Part shown: piece by piece, positions 1 through 9,986 of the stretch
Layout of the letters: every line of letters starts with the position of its first letter
How positions within the stretch are numbered: the stretch's first letter is position 1
DNA from: Hyphomicrobiales bacterium
Lineage (GTDB): Bacteria; Pseudomonadota; Alphaproteobacteria; Rhizobiales; Methyloligellaceae
Assembly (NCBI GenBank): GCA_021775525.1
Contig: JAJFHQ010000007.1
Span: 1 to 64,000, forward strand
Direction: 5' to 3'
Length of the DNA stretch: 64,000 bases
The notes under the pieces: generated by a model
What the model was told of the DNA's origin: nothing
Databases searched by the model: none
What the model saw: only the letters and a program-made list of their open reading frames with translations
Program-made: the position numbers and the translations under genes

Positions 1-321
1 GTCGTGCGAATTAGATGGTTAGATTTCATGGTCTATCCTCCCTTTATGATGGTTCTTGTGTAATGGTTTCTCTAAATGCGCTCACCCGCTCATCTGCCTG
101 TCGGATAAGCGGGTTATCTCGGCAAAATGCCTATCCACCGGTCCGACACGCAAGAATCTGCCGGCTTGTTCAAAGTCTGCTCTCAAGCTACCTTTCTATT
201 TTGGACTCATCCTAGAGCCAATTGTCAGGTTTCGGTGGGACCAGACGATGCGTGGGTTGCTGTTTCAGTTGTCTGCTGCAGGCAAAATGAGTTTGCAGTC
301 ACAGACGCGTTGATCGGTTCC
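1..321. other. No gene recognised
   Basis: This stretch has short open frames on the plus strand only, and none resembles a known protein. Its protein-like quality is poor compared with the permease remnant that follows. It probably represents decayed sequence or a deletion junction upstream of that remnant. I see no convincing promoter or repeat. Confidence 0.4.
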
Positions 322-528
322 GCGTACGGCTCGGCTGGACCACTAGTCGCGGCAGAACTTGTGGCGACAGAACAAGGTCTCGGCGCAATGATCATGAGCG
401 CATCGGAATTCCTCGTGACCTCCGTCGTCGTCATGGGAATCGTGGTGATCGGTATAATCGCCTATTCATTTGATTTGCTGATGCGGTGGATCGAACGCAA
501 AGTCGTCCCCTGGAAAGGGCGCGTCTAG
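322..528 (+). pseudogene. C-terminal remnant of an SsuC/TauC-type ABC permease
   Basis: Only the last 65-70 residues of a nitrate/sulfonate/taurine-type ABC permease are recognisable. They start near a VAAELVATEQGLG stretch, continue through one hydrophobic helix, and end in LLMRWIERKVVPWKGRV, which closely matches the conserved C-terminus of this family. A normal family member has about 250-300 residues. The open frame runs back to 127, but residues before about 310 do not look like a permease, so the 5' part has been deleted or replaced. No ATPase or binding protein of such a system is in the window. A strong stem-loop follows directly, fitting the old end of an operon. The protein is unlikely to work. 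Confidence 0.6.
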
Positions 529-532
529 ACGA

Positions 533-563
533 GGCGCGCCGGCTCTGCCAAAGTCGGCGCGCC
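533..563 (+). terminator. Stem-loop after the permease remnant
   Basis: A perfect 9-bp stem (GGCGCGCCG at 533-541, CGGCGCGCC at 555-563) with a 13-base loop begins five bases after the stop codon at 528. There is no strong T-run, so intrinsic termination is possible but not certain. It also separates the remnant from the MFS gene. Confidence 0.5.
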
Positions 564-585
564 CTCAGTCGCAAATGTCTCATTC

Positions 586-1788
586 ATGGCAACAGTTAAA
601 ACCGGATCATTCCGCAGCATCGTCTGGCCTCTTGCGGTGGCAGAAACCACCGTCTGGGCGGCGATGTATTATTCCTTCCCGGCCCTGCTGCTGGAATGGG
701 AAAAAGACTTCGGTTGGTCGAAGACGGAACTGACAGGAGCGCTGACGCTGGCCCTGCTGGTTTCGGCCGCGGCATCTCCGTTTGCCGGCCGCATCATCGA
801 CCGTGGATATGGGCGTTTTATGCTCACCGGCAGCACGCTGCTGGGCGCATTCCTGCTGGTATTGCTCTCCCAGGTAACTCAAATCTGGCAATTTTACGCA
901 GTATGGTTCTTCATTGGCATCGCCATGGCAGGCTGTCTCTACGACGCCTGTTTCTCGATCCTGACCCACACCATGGGCGACCAGTCGAAACGGGCCATCA
1001 CGCTTGTCACGCTCGTGGCGGGGCTGGCGGGGACCGTCTCGTTCCCCAGCGCCAATGCACTTGCCGGTGTCATCGGATGGCGCGGCGCGATCATGGTGTT
1101 CGCCGGGGCGATGGTGGTCATCGCCGCGCCCCTGTTCTGGAGTGCGTGCTCCAAGGCGGACCAGCAACCCCAAATCGCCCGCCTTCCCGCCGGGCGCAAG
1201 ATGGAGGCTGGCCTGCGCCTCGTGCGCTCGCCCCTGTTCTGGTGCCTTGCCATTTGCTTCATTGCCATGGCGATCAATCATGGTGTGCTTATCAACCACC
1301 TTCTGCCGTTGCTGGATGAACGCGGCGTGCACAAGGATACGGCAATCCTTGCCATATCAATGATAGGGCCGATGCAGGTGACAGGCCGTCTGGCCATGAT
1401 CGCGGCTGAACGTCATGTCTCAACCAGCATCCTGTTCATCACCTGCACGCTTGCCGCAGCAACAGCCGCCCTGTCTCTCTACGGCACCTCGGCGATCCCC
1501 AGCCTGCTGATCGGATTCGTGCTCTTCCAGGGGGCCGGTCATGGAGTCGTCTCGATCCTTCGGCCGGTCATCATTGCCGAATATCTGGGACGGCAGGATT
1601 TCGGTCTCATCGCCGGTGTCCTGGCCTCCATCTATCTTATCGGTTACGCGCTGGCGCCAACGCTCGGCTCTGTGATCTGGGAATTTGGAGATTATGGCCG
1701 GGTGATTGAATTCGCACTCGCCATGACGATCATTGCCTTCACGGCAATCTCTCTCGCCTGGTACTTGTCACGAAAGCGAAAGACCTAG
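586..1788 (+). CDS. MFS transporter
   Basis: A 400-residue integral membrane protein with about 12 hydrophobic segments, the normal size for the major facilitator superfamily. The cytoplasmic loop 2-3 carries a GRIIDRGYGR stretch (residues 68-77) that corresponds to the family's conserved G-x3-D-x2-G-R type signature. It should move a small solute across the inner membrane with a proton or another gradient. The substrate cannot be read from the sequence; the overall look is of the monocarboxylate/oxalate-type branch, which is only an impression. The gene stands alone and converges on the oxidoreductase operon, with 7 bases between stop codons and a small hairpin (1777-1794) spanning the junction. 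Confidence 0.8.
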   Translation: MATVKTGSFRSIVWPLAVAETTVWAAMYYSFPALLLEWEKDFGWSKTELTGALTLALLVSAAASPFAGRIIDRGYGRFMLTGSTLLGAFLLVLLSQVTQIWQFYAVWFFIGIAMAGCLYDACFSILTHTMGDQSKRAITLVTLVAGLAGTVSFPSANALAGVIGWRGAIMVFAGAMVVIAAPLFWSACSKADQQPQIARLPAGRKMEAGLRLVRSPLFWCLAICFIAMAINHGVLINHLLPLLDERGVHKDTAILAISMIGPMQVTGRLAMIAAERHVSTSILFITCTLAAATAALSLYGTSAIPSLLIGFVLFQGAGHGVVSILRPVIIAEYLGRQDFGLIAGVLASIYLIGYALAPTLGSVIWEFGDYGRVIEFALAMTIIAFTAISLAWYLSRKRKT

Positions 1789-1795
1789 CTTTCGG

Positions 1796-2851
1796 TCACC
1801 GCAAGCTCTTGTTGATCTTTGCAAGTTCCGCATTGCCGGGGCACAGATCACCCATTGGCACCGCGTTCAGGGGCTGTTTTGTCGTGCCCAGCAATTCGTG
1901 TAAATCGGCATCGGTGTTATCGATGTGGAGCAAACCCGTGACCACCTGCCCCTTGGCGTAGCGTTTGCGCAGGGTCGTCAGAGCGCTTTCAGAATCGCAG
2001 GGATCATAGTTGTCATCGAGCTTGTGAAGGCGCATCAGCGAGCCGTCATGCATACGCACGGTCGTGGTCTGGCCTTCTTCGGTGTGGGCTGTAATTTCCT
2101 CGCGCTCCGGCACCAGGTCGAGCCGGTCCATGGCCTCGTTATGCGCCCGCACATAGTCATAGGACTTGGTTGAATCCTCGTGGTCGTTGAATGTGACACA
2201 GGGGGAGACGATGTCGATAAAGGCGAACCCGTTATAACGGAAGGCCGCCTTGATGAGAGGCACCAGATGGCCCTTGTCACCTGAGAAGCCGCGCGCCACG
2301 AAACCCGCACCCAGATGTATGGCGAGTGTGCACAAATCAATGGCCTCGAACAGGTTGGCCTCGCCTTTCTTCGACTTGGACACGCGGTCGCTCGTGGCCG
2401 AGAATTGCCCCTTGGTCAGCCCGTAAGTGCCATTGTTTTCAACAATATAGATCATGTTCACGCGGCGGCGCATGGCGTGGCAGAACTGACCCAGGCCAAT
2501 GGACGCCGTGTCACCATCGCCAGACACGCCGAGATAAATCAGATCGCGGTTGGCCAGGTTGGCACCGGTCGCAATCGAGGGCATGCGGCCATGAACCGAG
2601 TTGAAGCCGTGGCTGCGGTTGAGGAAATAGGTCGGCGTCTTGGACGAACAGCCAATGCCGGAAAGTTTCGCCAGCCTGTGGGCGGGCAGATCAAGCTCAA
2701 AGCAAGCCTCGATGATGGCGGCCGAGATCGAGTCGTGGCCACACCCCGCACACAGTGTCGAGACAAGACCCTCATAATCGCGCCGGGTCAGACCCAGGTC
2801 ATTCTTGCGCAGTCCAGGATGACGGACATTCGGCTTCTTCATATAGGTCAT
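1796..2851 (-). CDS. 2-oxoacid:acceptor oxidoreductase, beta subunit (first copy)
   Basis: The thiamine-diphosphate-binding beta subunit of a 2-oxoacid:ferredoxin oxidoreductase, the oxygen-sensitive alternative to 2-oxoacid dehydrogenases: 2-oxoacid + CoA gives acyl-CoA, CO2 and reduced acceptor. C34-x2-C37 and C68 are cluster ligand candidates, and GDGD at 111-114 followed by an NNGTYGLTKGQ stretch is the ThDP/Mg site. Length (351) is normal for KorB. It starts 11 bases after the alpha subunit stop, so the two are co-translated. A second, different KorAB pair lies at 14449-17315. The partner gene at 4692-6533 suggests electrons go to or come from NAD(P)H here rather than only ferredoxin. 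The exact 2-oxoacid is not certain. Confidence 0.85.
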   Translation of the reverse strand: MTYMKKPNVRHPGLRKNDLGLTRRDYEGLVSTLCAGCGHDSISAAIIEACFELDLPAHRLAKLSGIGCSSKTPTYFLNRSHGFNSVHGRMPSIATGANLANRDLIYLGVSGDGDTASIGLGQFCHAMRRRVNMIYIVENNGTYGLTKGQFSATSDRVSKSKKGEANLFEAIDLCTLAIHLGAGFVARGFSGDKGHLVPLIKAAFRYNGFAFIDIVSPCVTFNDHEDSTKSYDYVRAHNEAMDRLDLVPEREEITAHTEEGQTTTVRMHDGSLMRLHKLDDNYDPCDSESALTTLRKRYAKGQVVTGLLHIDNTDADLHELLGTTKQPLNAVPMGDLCPGNAELAKINKSLR

Positions 2852-2862
2852 GCTCTATATCC

Positions 2863-4695
2863 TCACATCGCCTGCGCAGACAAATACATGGCTTTCGCCA
2901 CTGATTTGTCTTTCTCGATGACGGCCTCGATTTCGCGCTTCACCCACCCTGCCGTCAGCGGCATGCCCTCATAGTCGAGGACCGACACCAGCTTCTCGGG
3001 TGGAATTCCGGCCTCGTTAATGAGCAAGGTTCGCATCTGCGCATCCCGGTTCTGTTCCACCACGAAAATCCGGTCATGTTTTGCTGCGAACTTCGCCACT
3101 TCCTTGCCAAACGGAAAGGCCCGCAAGCGCATGGTATTGAGCTTGTAGCCCTCGCGCGAGAGCAGATCGCAAGCCTCGCGTACAGCTGGTTCCGTGGAGC
3201 CAAAATTGATTATACCCAGTTTGCTTGTCCGGCTTGTCTTGCGAATGACTGGCTTGGGCATGCGGGACGCAGCCATCTCGAACTTGCGCGTGAGTCGGTC
3301 CATGTTTTCAGCATTCACCTGGCCATCCTCTGTGTAGGCAGCAAATGCGTCATGGGATGACCCGCGCGTGAAGAAGGCACCCTTGGTCGGATGAGTGCCC
3401 GGTAATGTCCGGTAGGTGATGCCGTCACCATCAATATCCCAGTAGCGCCCGAAGCTTTTGGCCCGGTCCAGCATCTCTGCATCCATCACCTTGCCGCGAT
3501 CATGCTTGCGGGTGTCGTCCCATTCGAGCGGATCGCAGACCCATTCATTCATCCCGATATCGAGATCGCTCATGACGATCACGGGAGTTTGCAAACGCTC
3601 GGCCAGATCGAACGCATCTACTGTGAGATCAAAGCATTCCTTTGGATCTCCGGGAAACAGCAGCACCTGCTTGGTGTCACCGTGAGATGCGTAGGCACAG
3701 GCCGTTATGTCGGACTGCTGAGTTCGCGTTGGCATACCTGTTGAGGGCCCGCCGCGCTGTACGTCGAACAACACGAAGGGCACTTCGGCGAAATAGGCAA
3801 GCCCGAGAAATTCTCCCATCAGGGAAATGCCCGGACCAGACGTGGACGTAAACGCGCGCGCGCCATTCCAGGCAGCGCCAATCACAATGCCGATCGCTGC
3901 CAGTTCATCCTCGGCCTGAACGATTGCCACGTTGCTGGTGCCGTCTTTGCGCTGCCTATACTTCCTGGCATGGCGTTCAAAGGCTTCCACCAACGAGGTG
4001 GAGGGCGTGATCGGGTACCAGGCGGCAACAGACGCACCTGCATAAAGGCACCCAAGCCCGGCCGCTTCATTGCCGGTTATCATGATGCGGTCCTTGGCAG
4101 CCTTGACCTTCTTCACCCTGATGGGCAACGGACAGGTGAAATTCCGGCGGGCAAATTCACGACCCATCTTGAGGGCTTCGACATTGGGTTCGACCAACTT
4201 CGCATTGCCTTTAAAACGGTCCCGTACCGTTTGCTTGACCACGGTGAAGTCCATGTCCAGCAATGCCGTCAGGGCGCCCACATAGACCACATTCTTGAAC
4301 AGCTGGCGTTCGCGCGGGCTGACATAGGCATCGGCGCACATGCGCGCGATAGGAATGCCGAGCACATTGACATCTTCGCGCCCGAAGGACCGCGGCAGGC
4401 TGGAATCGTAAATGAGATAACCGCCTGGAACGATATCGGCCAGGTCCTGCGCATAAGTCTGCGGGTTCATGGCCACCATGACATCGACACGACCGCGCCG
4501 CGCGCGGCGCCCGGCCTGTGAAACACGCACCTCGTACCAGGTCGGCAGTCCCTGAATGTTCGAGGGGAAGACGTTCTTAGGAACCACCGAAAGCCCCATG
4601 CGGAACAGCGACTTAGCGAACAGCAGGTTGGCGCTGGCCGAGCCGGAACCATTCACATTGGCGAATTTGACGACGAAATCGTTGATCTTCTTCAT
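2863..4695 (-). CDS. 2-oxoacid:acceptor oxidoreductase, gamma-alpha fusion subunit (first copy)
   Basis: A 610-residue subunit joining a gamma-type domain (about 1-190, beginning with a glycine-rich nucleotide-binding-like stretch) to a pyrimidine-binding alpha domain with the YPITPSTS motif typical of KorA/PorA. Together with the beta subunit it forms the CoA-acylating oxidoreductase. The open frame extends to 4818, but the ATG at 4695 overlaps the upstream stop as ATGA, and family homology starts there (MKKINDFVVKF), so I use 4695. The operon order is flavoprotein, alpha, beta, all tightly coupled. Confidence 0.85.
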   Translation of the reverse strand: MKKINDFVVKFANVNGSGSASANLLFAKSLFRMGLSVVPKNVFPSNIQGLPTWYEVRVSQAGRRARRGRVDVMVAMNPQTYAQDLADIVPGGYLIYDSSLPRSFGREDVNVLGIPIARMCADAYVSPRERQLFKNVVYVGALTALLDMDFTVVKQTVRDRFKGNAKLVEPNVEALKMGREFARRNFTCPLPIRVKKVKAAKDRIMITGNEAAGLGCLYAGASVAAWYPITPSTSLVEAFERHARKYRQRKDGTSNVAIVQAEDELAAIGIVIGAAWNGARAFTSTSGPGISLMGEFLGLAYFAEVPFVLFDVQRGGPSTGMPTRTQQSDITACAYASHGDTKQVLLFPGDPKECFDLTVDAFDLAERLQTPVIVMSDLDIGMNEWVCDPLEWDDTRKHDRGKVMDAEMLDRAKSFGRYWDIDGDGITYRTLPGTHPTKGAFFTRGSSHDAFAAYTEDGQVNAENMDRLTRKFEMAASRMPKPVIRKTSRTSKLGIINFGSTEPAVREACDLLSREGYKLNTMRLRAFPFGKEVAKFAAKHDRIFVVEQNRDAQMRTLLINEAGIPPEKLVSVLDYEGMPLTAGWVKREIEAVIEKDKSVAKAMYLSAQAM

Positions 4696-6533
4696 GAGAT
4701 ATACGCCATACAATTGACCTGGCCCACTGGATTGGCTTGCCGCTCCACATAGGTAAATTTCTGCATGTCCCACGCACCCGTCGGGCAGCGTTCGGCGCAC
4801 AGCCCGCAATGCAGGCACAGATCCTCATCCTTGGCCATGATGCGACCTGTTTTGAGCTGATCCGAGATATAGAGATCCTGCTCCGCATTGGCCGCTGGAA
4901 CGCGCAACGACTGACGCAGCTCCTGCTCTTCGCCATTGGCCGTGAAATTGATGCAGTCAACCGGGCAGATATCGACGCAGGCATCGCACTCGATGCACAG
5001 ATTGCGGACAAACACGGTCTGAACATCGCAATTGAGACAGCGCTCCGCCTCTTCCAGAGCGAGCTCCACGTCATAACCGAGCTCAACCTCGACCTTCAGG
5101 TTTTTCAAAGATTTCTTCGTGGCAACGTGGGGAACGGCCACACGGCTGTCCTCGGAATAGTCATTGGCGTAGGACCATTCATGCATTCCCATCTTCTGGC
5201 TGACGAGACTGGTGCCGGGTGCTGGACGTGATGCGGTCAGGCTTTGTCCCGAACAATGCAGGTCGATGGAAATGGCCGCCTGGTGACCATGGGCCACGGC
5301 CCAGATAATATTTTCCGGTCCCCAACCGGCGTCACCACCGAAGAACACGCCGGGCCGTGTCGACATCATGGTGGTCTTGTCGACGATAGGCATTTCCCAT
5401 TCACCGAACTCAAGCCCGATGTCTCGCTCAATCCAGGGAAACGCATTGTCCTGGCCAATCGCCATCAGCACATCGTCGCATTCGAACACCACCTCTTCCC
5501 CGGTGGGGATCAGCTTGCGGCGGCCATCCTTGTCATATTCAGCAGACATACGGGCAAATTTGACTCCTGCCAGTTTGCCGTTTTCAACAATGAATTCAGA
5601 AGGTTGATGATTATCAAAAATAGGGATGCCTTCGCGCTCCGCATCTTCGATTTCCCAGTCAGACGCCTTCATATCGGCGCGCGGTGAACGAACCGTGACG
5701 CGTACATCCTTGCCGCCAAGACGTATCGCTGAGCGGCAGCAATCCATCGCCGTGTTGCCGCCGCCGATCACGACCACACGCTTGCCGATTTTCTTCACAT
5801 GCTCGAATGCAATGGATGTGAGCCAGTCGATCCCGATATGGATGTTCCTGGCAGCCTCCTCGCGGCCCGGTATCTCCAGATCCTTGCCGCGCGGCGCGCC
5901 GGTGCCGACAAACACCCCGTCAAAGCCTTCATCAAGCACAGCCTTGAGGCTCGTAACCTCGTGACCAAAACGGGCCTCGACGCCCATCCCCAAGATCATG
6001 TCGACTTCTTCGTTGATGACTTTCTCGGGCAGGCGGAAGGACGGGATATTGGTGCGCATCAATCCGCCGCCACGCGGGTCCTTTTCAAACAGAACACATG
6101 TATACCCCAAGGGCATGAGATCACGCGCCACCGTCAACGAGGCCGGGCCCGCACCCAGTAGCGCGATACATTTGCCGTTTTTCTTTTTTGGAATCTTGGG
6201 CATCAGGCCCGAAACATCACCACGAAAATCAGCCGCCACGCGTTTCAGCCGGCAAATCGCCACCGGTTTATCTTCAAGCCGGCCCCGACGGCAGGCCGGC
6301 TCACAGGGCCGGTCGCAGGTGCGCCCGAGGATACCGGGGAAAACATTAGACTCCCAGTTGAGCATGTAGGCGTCTGTGTAGCGCCCTTGCGCAATAAGAC
6401 GAATATATTCAGGAACGGGAGTATGGGCCGGGCATGCCCATTGGCAATCCACAACCTTGTGGAAGTAGTCTGGATCTGTGATGTCCGTCGGCCGCATTCC
6501 ACGGCTTTTGACGGCCACATCTGTTGAGCTCAT
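4692..6533 (-). CDS. GltD-like FAD/NAD(P) oxidoreductase with two C-terminal 4Fe-4S sites
   Basis: A 613-residue electron-transfer protein. An N-terminal cysteine domain (C30, C34, C73, C77, C81) resembles the iron-sulfur domain of the glutamate synthase small subunit and NfnB. Then come an FAD site (GAGPAS at 127-132), a second dinucleotide site with GGGNTAMD, and a C-terminal ferredoxin domain with CIECDACVDICP and CLHCGLCAERCP, enough for two 4Fe-4S clusters. The ferredoxin tail is extra compared with plain GltD. It overlaps the KorA gene by 4 bases, so it is very likely the dedicated electron partner, passing electrons between the oxidoreductase and NAD(P)(H). Direction of flow cannot be read from sequence. 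Confidence 0.8.
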   Translation of the reverse strand: MSSTDVAVKSRGMRPTDITDPDYFHKVVDCQWACPAHTPVPEYIRLIAQGRYTDAYMLNWESNVFPGILGRTCDRPCEPACRRGRLEDKPVAICRLKRVAADFRGDVSGLMPKIPKKKNGKCIALLGAGPASLTVARDLMPLGYTCVLFEKDPRGGGLMRTNIPSFRLPEKVINEEVDMILGMGVEARFGHEVTSLKAVLDEGFDGVFVGTGAPRGKDLEIPGREEAARNIHIGIDWLTSIAFEHVKKIGKRVVVIGGGNTAMDCCRSAIRLGGKDVRVTVRSPRADMKASDWEIEDAEREGIPIFDNHQPSEFIVENGKLAGVKFARMSAEYDKDGRRKLIPTGEEVVFECDDVLMAIGQDNAFPWIERDIGLEFGEWEMPIVDKTTMMSTRPGVFFGGDAGWGPENIIWAVAHGHQAAISIDLHCSGQSLTASRPAPGTSLVSQKMGMHEWSYANDYSEDSRVAVPHVATKKSLKNLKVEVELGYDVELALEEAERCLNCDVQTVFVRNLCIECDACVDICPVDCINFTANGEEQELRQSLRVPAANAEQDLYISDQLKTGRIMAKDEDLCLHCGLCAERCPTGAWDMQKFTYVERQANPVGQVNCMAYIS

Positions 6534-6836
6534 CAGCCCAAAACCTCAGGCCACGTAAACACGTTTGTGGCTTTAACACGATGAACCGTGAAGTAGCGAA
6601 TATCCGCCATTTACAAGGTTCTTTTCTCTCCTATGACGGGTATAAGAATCCCGCCACTGCTCCACCGTCCTATCGGAGCAGAGCCTCAGTCTGGACGCAA
6701 GAAGCAAATAGAATATTGATGAATACCAATTCGTCTAACATGTCCCATCTGGCACAGAAAATATACTCCCAGTTTATGCCTTGAGAACCGGTTCATTTCC
6801 TGCGTTCCAATCCCCATATGCACTCTAGAGACAGCC
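6534..6836. other. Divergent intergenic region with inverted repeats
   Basis: This 303-bp region must hold the promoters of both the flavoprotein-Kor operon and the exporter operon. It contains an imperfect dyad GCCAC...GTGGC (6550-6571) and a perfect 7-bp inverted repeat CTGCTCC/GGAGCAG (6657-6663 and 6675-6681). The open frame across it (6524-6784) has no protein-like features. No regulator gene is adjacent, so the binding factor is unknown. Confidence 0.4.
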
Positions 6837-7580
6837 ATGGCTCAGAGCAGAAAAAAAAGCCACGCAAAAACCTCACCTGACGTCATGTTCAAGGTGGAGG
6901 GCGTGACCAAGGTTTACCACACGGGTGAACTGGATATTCATGCGCTATCAGGTGTTGATCTCACTCTGTATGAAGGCGAGCTTGCGGTGTTGCTTGGTCC
7001 CTCGGGAAGCGGCAAATCCACCCTGCTCAATATTCTGGGCGGGCTGGATGTCGCTACTGATGGCCATGCCTGGTTTCGTGAAAATGAAATCACCAGGCTC
7101 ACTGAAAGCGAACTCACCAGCTACCGGCGCGACCATGTGGGGTTCGTATTCCAGTTCTACAATCTTATACCGTCGCTGAGCGCTCGAGAAAACGTGGCGC
7201 TTGTCACTGAGATATCGAAAAACCCTATGAAACCGGAAGAAGCGCTCGGACTGGTTGGACTCGACCACCGGCTCGACCATTTCCCGGCGCAGATGTCGGG
7301 CGGTGAACAACAGCGCGTGGCCATTGCCCGCGCCATCGCCAAGCGACCCGAAGTCCTGCTATGCGATGAACCAACGGGTGCGCTTGATTCAAAGACCGGC
7401 GTGCATGTGCTTGAAGCGCTCACCTCCGTCAACGAGGAGCTGGGGACGACCACTGCTGTCATCACCCACAATATGGCCATTGCGGATATTGCCCACCGGG
7501 TGTTTCATTTTGGCGATGGCAGAATTACGAAAACCTATGCCAACAAAAAGCGCGTAGCGCCTGACAAGGTGCAGTGGTGA
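6837..7580 (+). CDS. ABC transporter ATP-binding protein (MacB/LolD type)
   Basis: A 247-residue ATPase of the MacB/LolD/FtsE group. Walker A (GPSGSGKST, residues about 57-65), the signature [14 protein letters not shown], and Walker B with DEPTGALD are intact, so it should hydrolyse ATP. Such ATPases power mechanotransmission-type export rather than import. The stop codon overlaps the start of the FtsX-type permease gene, and a HlyD adaptor gene follows, giving a complete ATPase-permease-adaptor set. An outer-membrane TolC partner is not in the window and would be supplied from elsewhere. Confidence 0.88.
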   Translation: MAQSRKKSHAKTSPDVMFKVEGVTKVYHTGELDIHALSGVDLTLYEGELAVLLGPSGSGKSTLLNILGGLDVATDGHAWFRENEITRLTESELTSYRRDHVGFVFQFYNLIPSLSARENVALVTEISKNPMKPEEALGLVGLDHRLDHFPAQMSGGEQQRVAIARAIAKRPEVLLCDEPTGALDSKTGVHVLEALTSVNEELGTTTAVITHNMAIADIAHRVFHFGDGRITKTYANKKRVAPDKVQW

Positions 7581-9982
7581 GCGCGCTCGATAAAAAGCTG
7601 CTTCGTGACATGGTTCGTCTCTGGGCGCAGGCGTTGGCTATTGCGCTGGTGATGGCGTCAGGCGTCACCACGCTCATCCTCGCCGTTGGAGCTTACCGGT
7701 CACTCGAAGAAACCCGCTCGGCCTATTACGAGCGTTACCGCTTTGCCGACGTCTTCGCCACGGCCAAACGCGCACCGGAATTTGTTGAACGGCAAATACT
7801 GGAAATCTCCGGTGTGGCCGCGGCGGAAGCACGAATCCAGGAATTTGCCCTGCTCGATATCGAGGGTATGGAGCAACCCGCAACGGGCCTGGCAATGTCT
7901 CTGCCCGACTATCGCGAATTGCGCCTCAACCGGATTTATCTGCGCAAGGGACGCCTTCCAGATCCGGGGCGGGTTGACGAGGTCACCATCAACGAAGCCT
8001 TTGCCACAGCGCATAACTTCGAGCTTGGTGCAAAATTCCACGCAATCCTGAATGGATACAAGCGTCCACTCACCGTTGTCGGCATCGCGCTATCTCCTGA
8101 ATTCATTTACTCAATCGGCCCCGGTGACCTGATCCCCGATGACCGCCGCTTCGCTGATCTGTGGATGTCGGAAAAAGCAATGGCCGCCATGTTCGACCTT
8201 GATGGCGCGTTTAACTCGGTTTCCCTGAAGCTGTTACGAGGCGCCAACCAGGCCGAAGTGATCAAGCAGCTGGATGATATTCTTGAGCGTTATGGCGGAA
8301 CCGGAGCTTATGGCCGCAAAGATCAGCCATCCCACGCCTTTATCGATGCGGAACTCAAGCAGCTCAAATCCATGGCACAGGTCATCCCGCCGATCTTCCT
8401 GCTTGTCTCGGCATTTCTCATCAACATCACGCTGACCCGGCTCATCGCGCTGGAGCGCGAGCAGATCGGATTGTTGAAAGCGCTTGGATACAGGCGCCTC
8501 ACTATCGCCGTGCACTATATGAAGTTGATCGTCTTCATAGCCGCCGTGGGCATCGTCATCGGCGTTGTGGCTGGGACCTGGCTTGGGCAAGGATTGACCA
8601 GACTGTATGCGGATTTTTTCCATTTTCCGTTTCTGATTTTCAAAAGAGGCATGGATATCTATGCCATTGCCGCAGGCATTTCTCTCGCTACAGCGCTTCT
8701 TGGCGGACTGCGGAGCATCTACACAGCCCTCACCTTGCCCCCGGCCGTCGCAATGTCGCCGCCCCTTCCCACCCACTATGCGCATCTGGGCATAGAGAAG
8801 CTGCAGCTGATCAGACATCTCAGCCAGCTCACCATCATGGCCATCCGCCACATCATCCGCTGGCCCGTGCGTTCGGCGCTAACAGTTCTAGGCATCGCCA
8901 TGAGCGGCGCACTGCTTATCACTGCACTGTTCTCGCTGGATTCCATCGAATTCATGATCGACACGATCTATTTCCAGGCGGACCGACAGGACGCGACGGT
9001 GAACTTTACCCATGAGCAACCCCGTAAAGTGTTGCAGGAAGTAGAGCATCTGCCCGGTGTTTTAAGGGTAGAGCCATACAGGTCAGTAGCGGTGCGACTG
9101 CGCCACGGGCACTACAACCGCAAACTTGCCATCGTTGGAAGACCGCCAGGGGCTGACCTCAGCCGAATTCTTGATCGAGACAACCGCCCCGTTGAACTGC
9201 CCCAATCCGGACTTTTGCTGAGTGAACGTGTAGCGAAACTGCTTCATGTCTCGCGCGGCGATATGGTTGACGTGGAAATCCTGGACGACAGTCGGGGCCA
9301 GGGATCGCTCGATGCCACATCCATCGGTACGCGGCGCAGCACGCGACGTTTGCCCGTGGCCGGTATCATCCAGTCTTACCTTGGCCTTGCAGTCTATATG
9401 GACCTGCTTGCACTTAACGAAATGCTCGATGAAGCACCGGTCGTCTCAGGCGTACATATAGCCATCGACAAGTCTCGAACCGGTGAGCTGTTCAAGGCCA
9501 TCAAGGGTCTACCAGCCGTCTCGGCCATTGCTTTGCAGGACGCATCGCTTGCCAAGTTCCGTGAAACCCTGGCGACCAACCTCACCATCATGACCACGGT
9601 CTACGTGGTACTAAGTGTCATCATTGCGTTTGGCGTGGTGTACAATTCAGCGCGCATCCAGTTGTCGGAGCGGGTCCGTGAATTTGCCAGCCTGCGCGTG
9701 TTGGGTTTTACAAAGGGCGAGGTTTCTCACGTTCTCCTGCTGGAACTGGCCATACTGGTTGCCGCGGCCATCCCGCTTGCATTTGTCATAGGGTACGGCT
9801 TTGCCTGGGCCACCGTGCAGGGATTTGAAAGCGACCTTTACTCTCTGCCCTTCATAATCAAGTCCAATACGTATGCAATTTCGGCGCTGGTGGTGCTGGC
9901 GGCAGCAACTGTCTCCGCCCTGATTGTCCGGCGCAGGATTGACCAACTCGATATGATTAAGGCCCTCAAGACCCGGGAATAG
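7577..9982 (+). CDS. FtsX-domain ABC exporter permease, two-domain
   Basis: An inner-membrane permease of about 801 residues with two FtsX-type transmembrane blocks (roughly 265-400 and 650-790), each preceded by a large extracytoplasmic domain, plus an N-terminal helix. This is twice the size of MacB's membrane part and resembles the long DUF214-type permeases. Two successive GTG codons (7574, 7577) are possible; 7577 gives the classic GTGA overlap with the ATPase stop. With the neighbouring ATPase and HlyD adaptor it forms a tripartite efflux system. The exported compound (peptide, lipid, macrolide-like or siderophore) is not evident. Confidence 0.82.
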   Translation: MSALDKKLLRDMVRLWAQALAIALVMASGVTTLILAVGAYRSLEETRSAYYERYRFADVFATAKRAPEFVERQILEISGVAAAEARIQEFALLDIEGMEQPATGLAMSLPDYRELRLNRIYLRKGRLPDPGRVDEVTINEAFATAHNFELGAKFHAILNGYKRPLTVVGIALSPEFIYSIGPGDLIPDDRRFADLWMSEKAMAAMFDLDGAFNSVSLKLLRGANQAEVIKQLDDILERYGGTGAYGRKDQPSHAFIDAELKQLKSMAQVIPPIFLLVSAFLINITLTRLIALEREQIGLLKALGYRRLTIAVHYMKLIVFIAAVGIVIGVVAGTWLGQGLTRLYADFFHFPFLIFKRGMDIYAIAAGISLATALLGGLRSIYTALTLPPAVAMSPPLPTHYAHLGIEKLQLIRHLSQLTIMAIRHIIRWPVRSALTVLGIAMSGALLITALFSLDSIEFMIDTIYFQADRQDATVNFTHEQPRKVLQEVEHLPGVLRVEPYRSVAVRLRHGHYNRKLAIVGRPPGADLSRILDRDNRPVELPQSGLLLSERVAKLLHVSRGDMVDVEILDDSRGQGSLDATSIGTRRSTRRLPVAGIIQSYLGLAVYMDLLALNEMLDEAPVVSGVHIAIDKSRTGELFKAIKGLPAVSAIALQDASLAKFRETLATNLTIMTTVYVVLSVIIAFGVVYNSARIQLSERVREFASLRVLGFTKGEVSHVLLLELAILVAAAIPLAFVIGYGFAWATVQGFESDLYSLPFIIKSNTYAISALVVLAAATVSALIVRRRIDQLDMIKALKTRE

Positions 9983-9986
9983 ATGA

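Noticed and set aside
607-1332. 241-residue minus-strand open frame
   Set aside because: Antisense to the MFS transporter, rich in Arg, Gln and His, and not protein-like.
6524-6784. 86-residue open frame in the divergent promoter region
   Set aside because: No ribosome binding site, no family resemblance, and inverted repeats inside it fit a regulatory region better.
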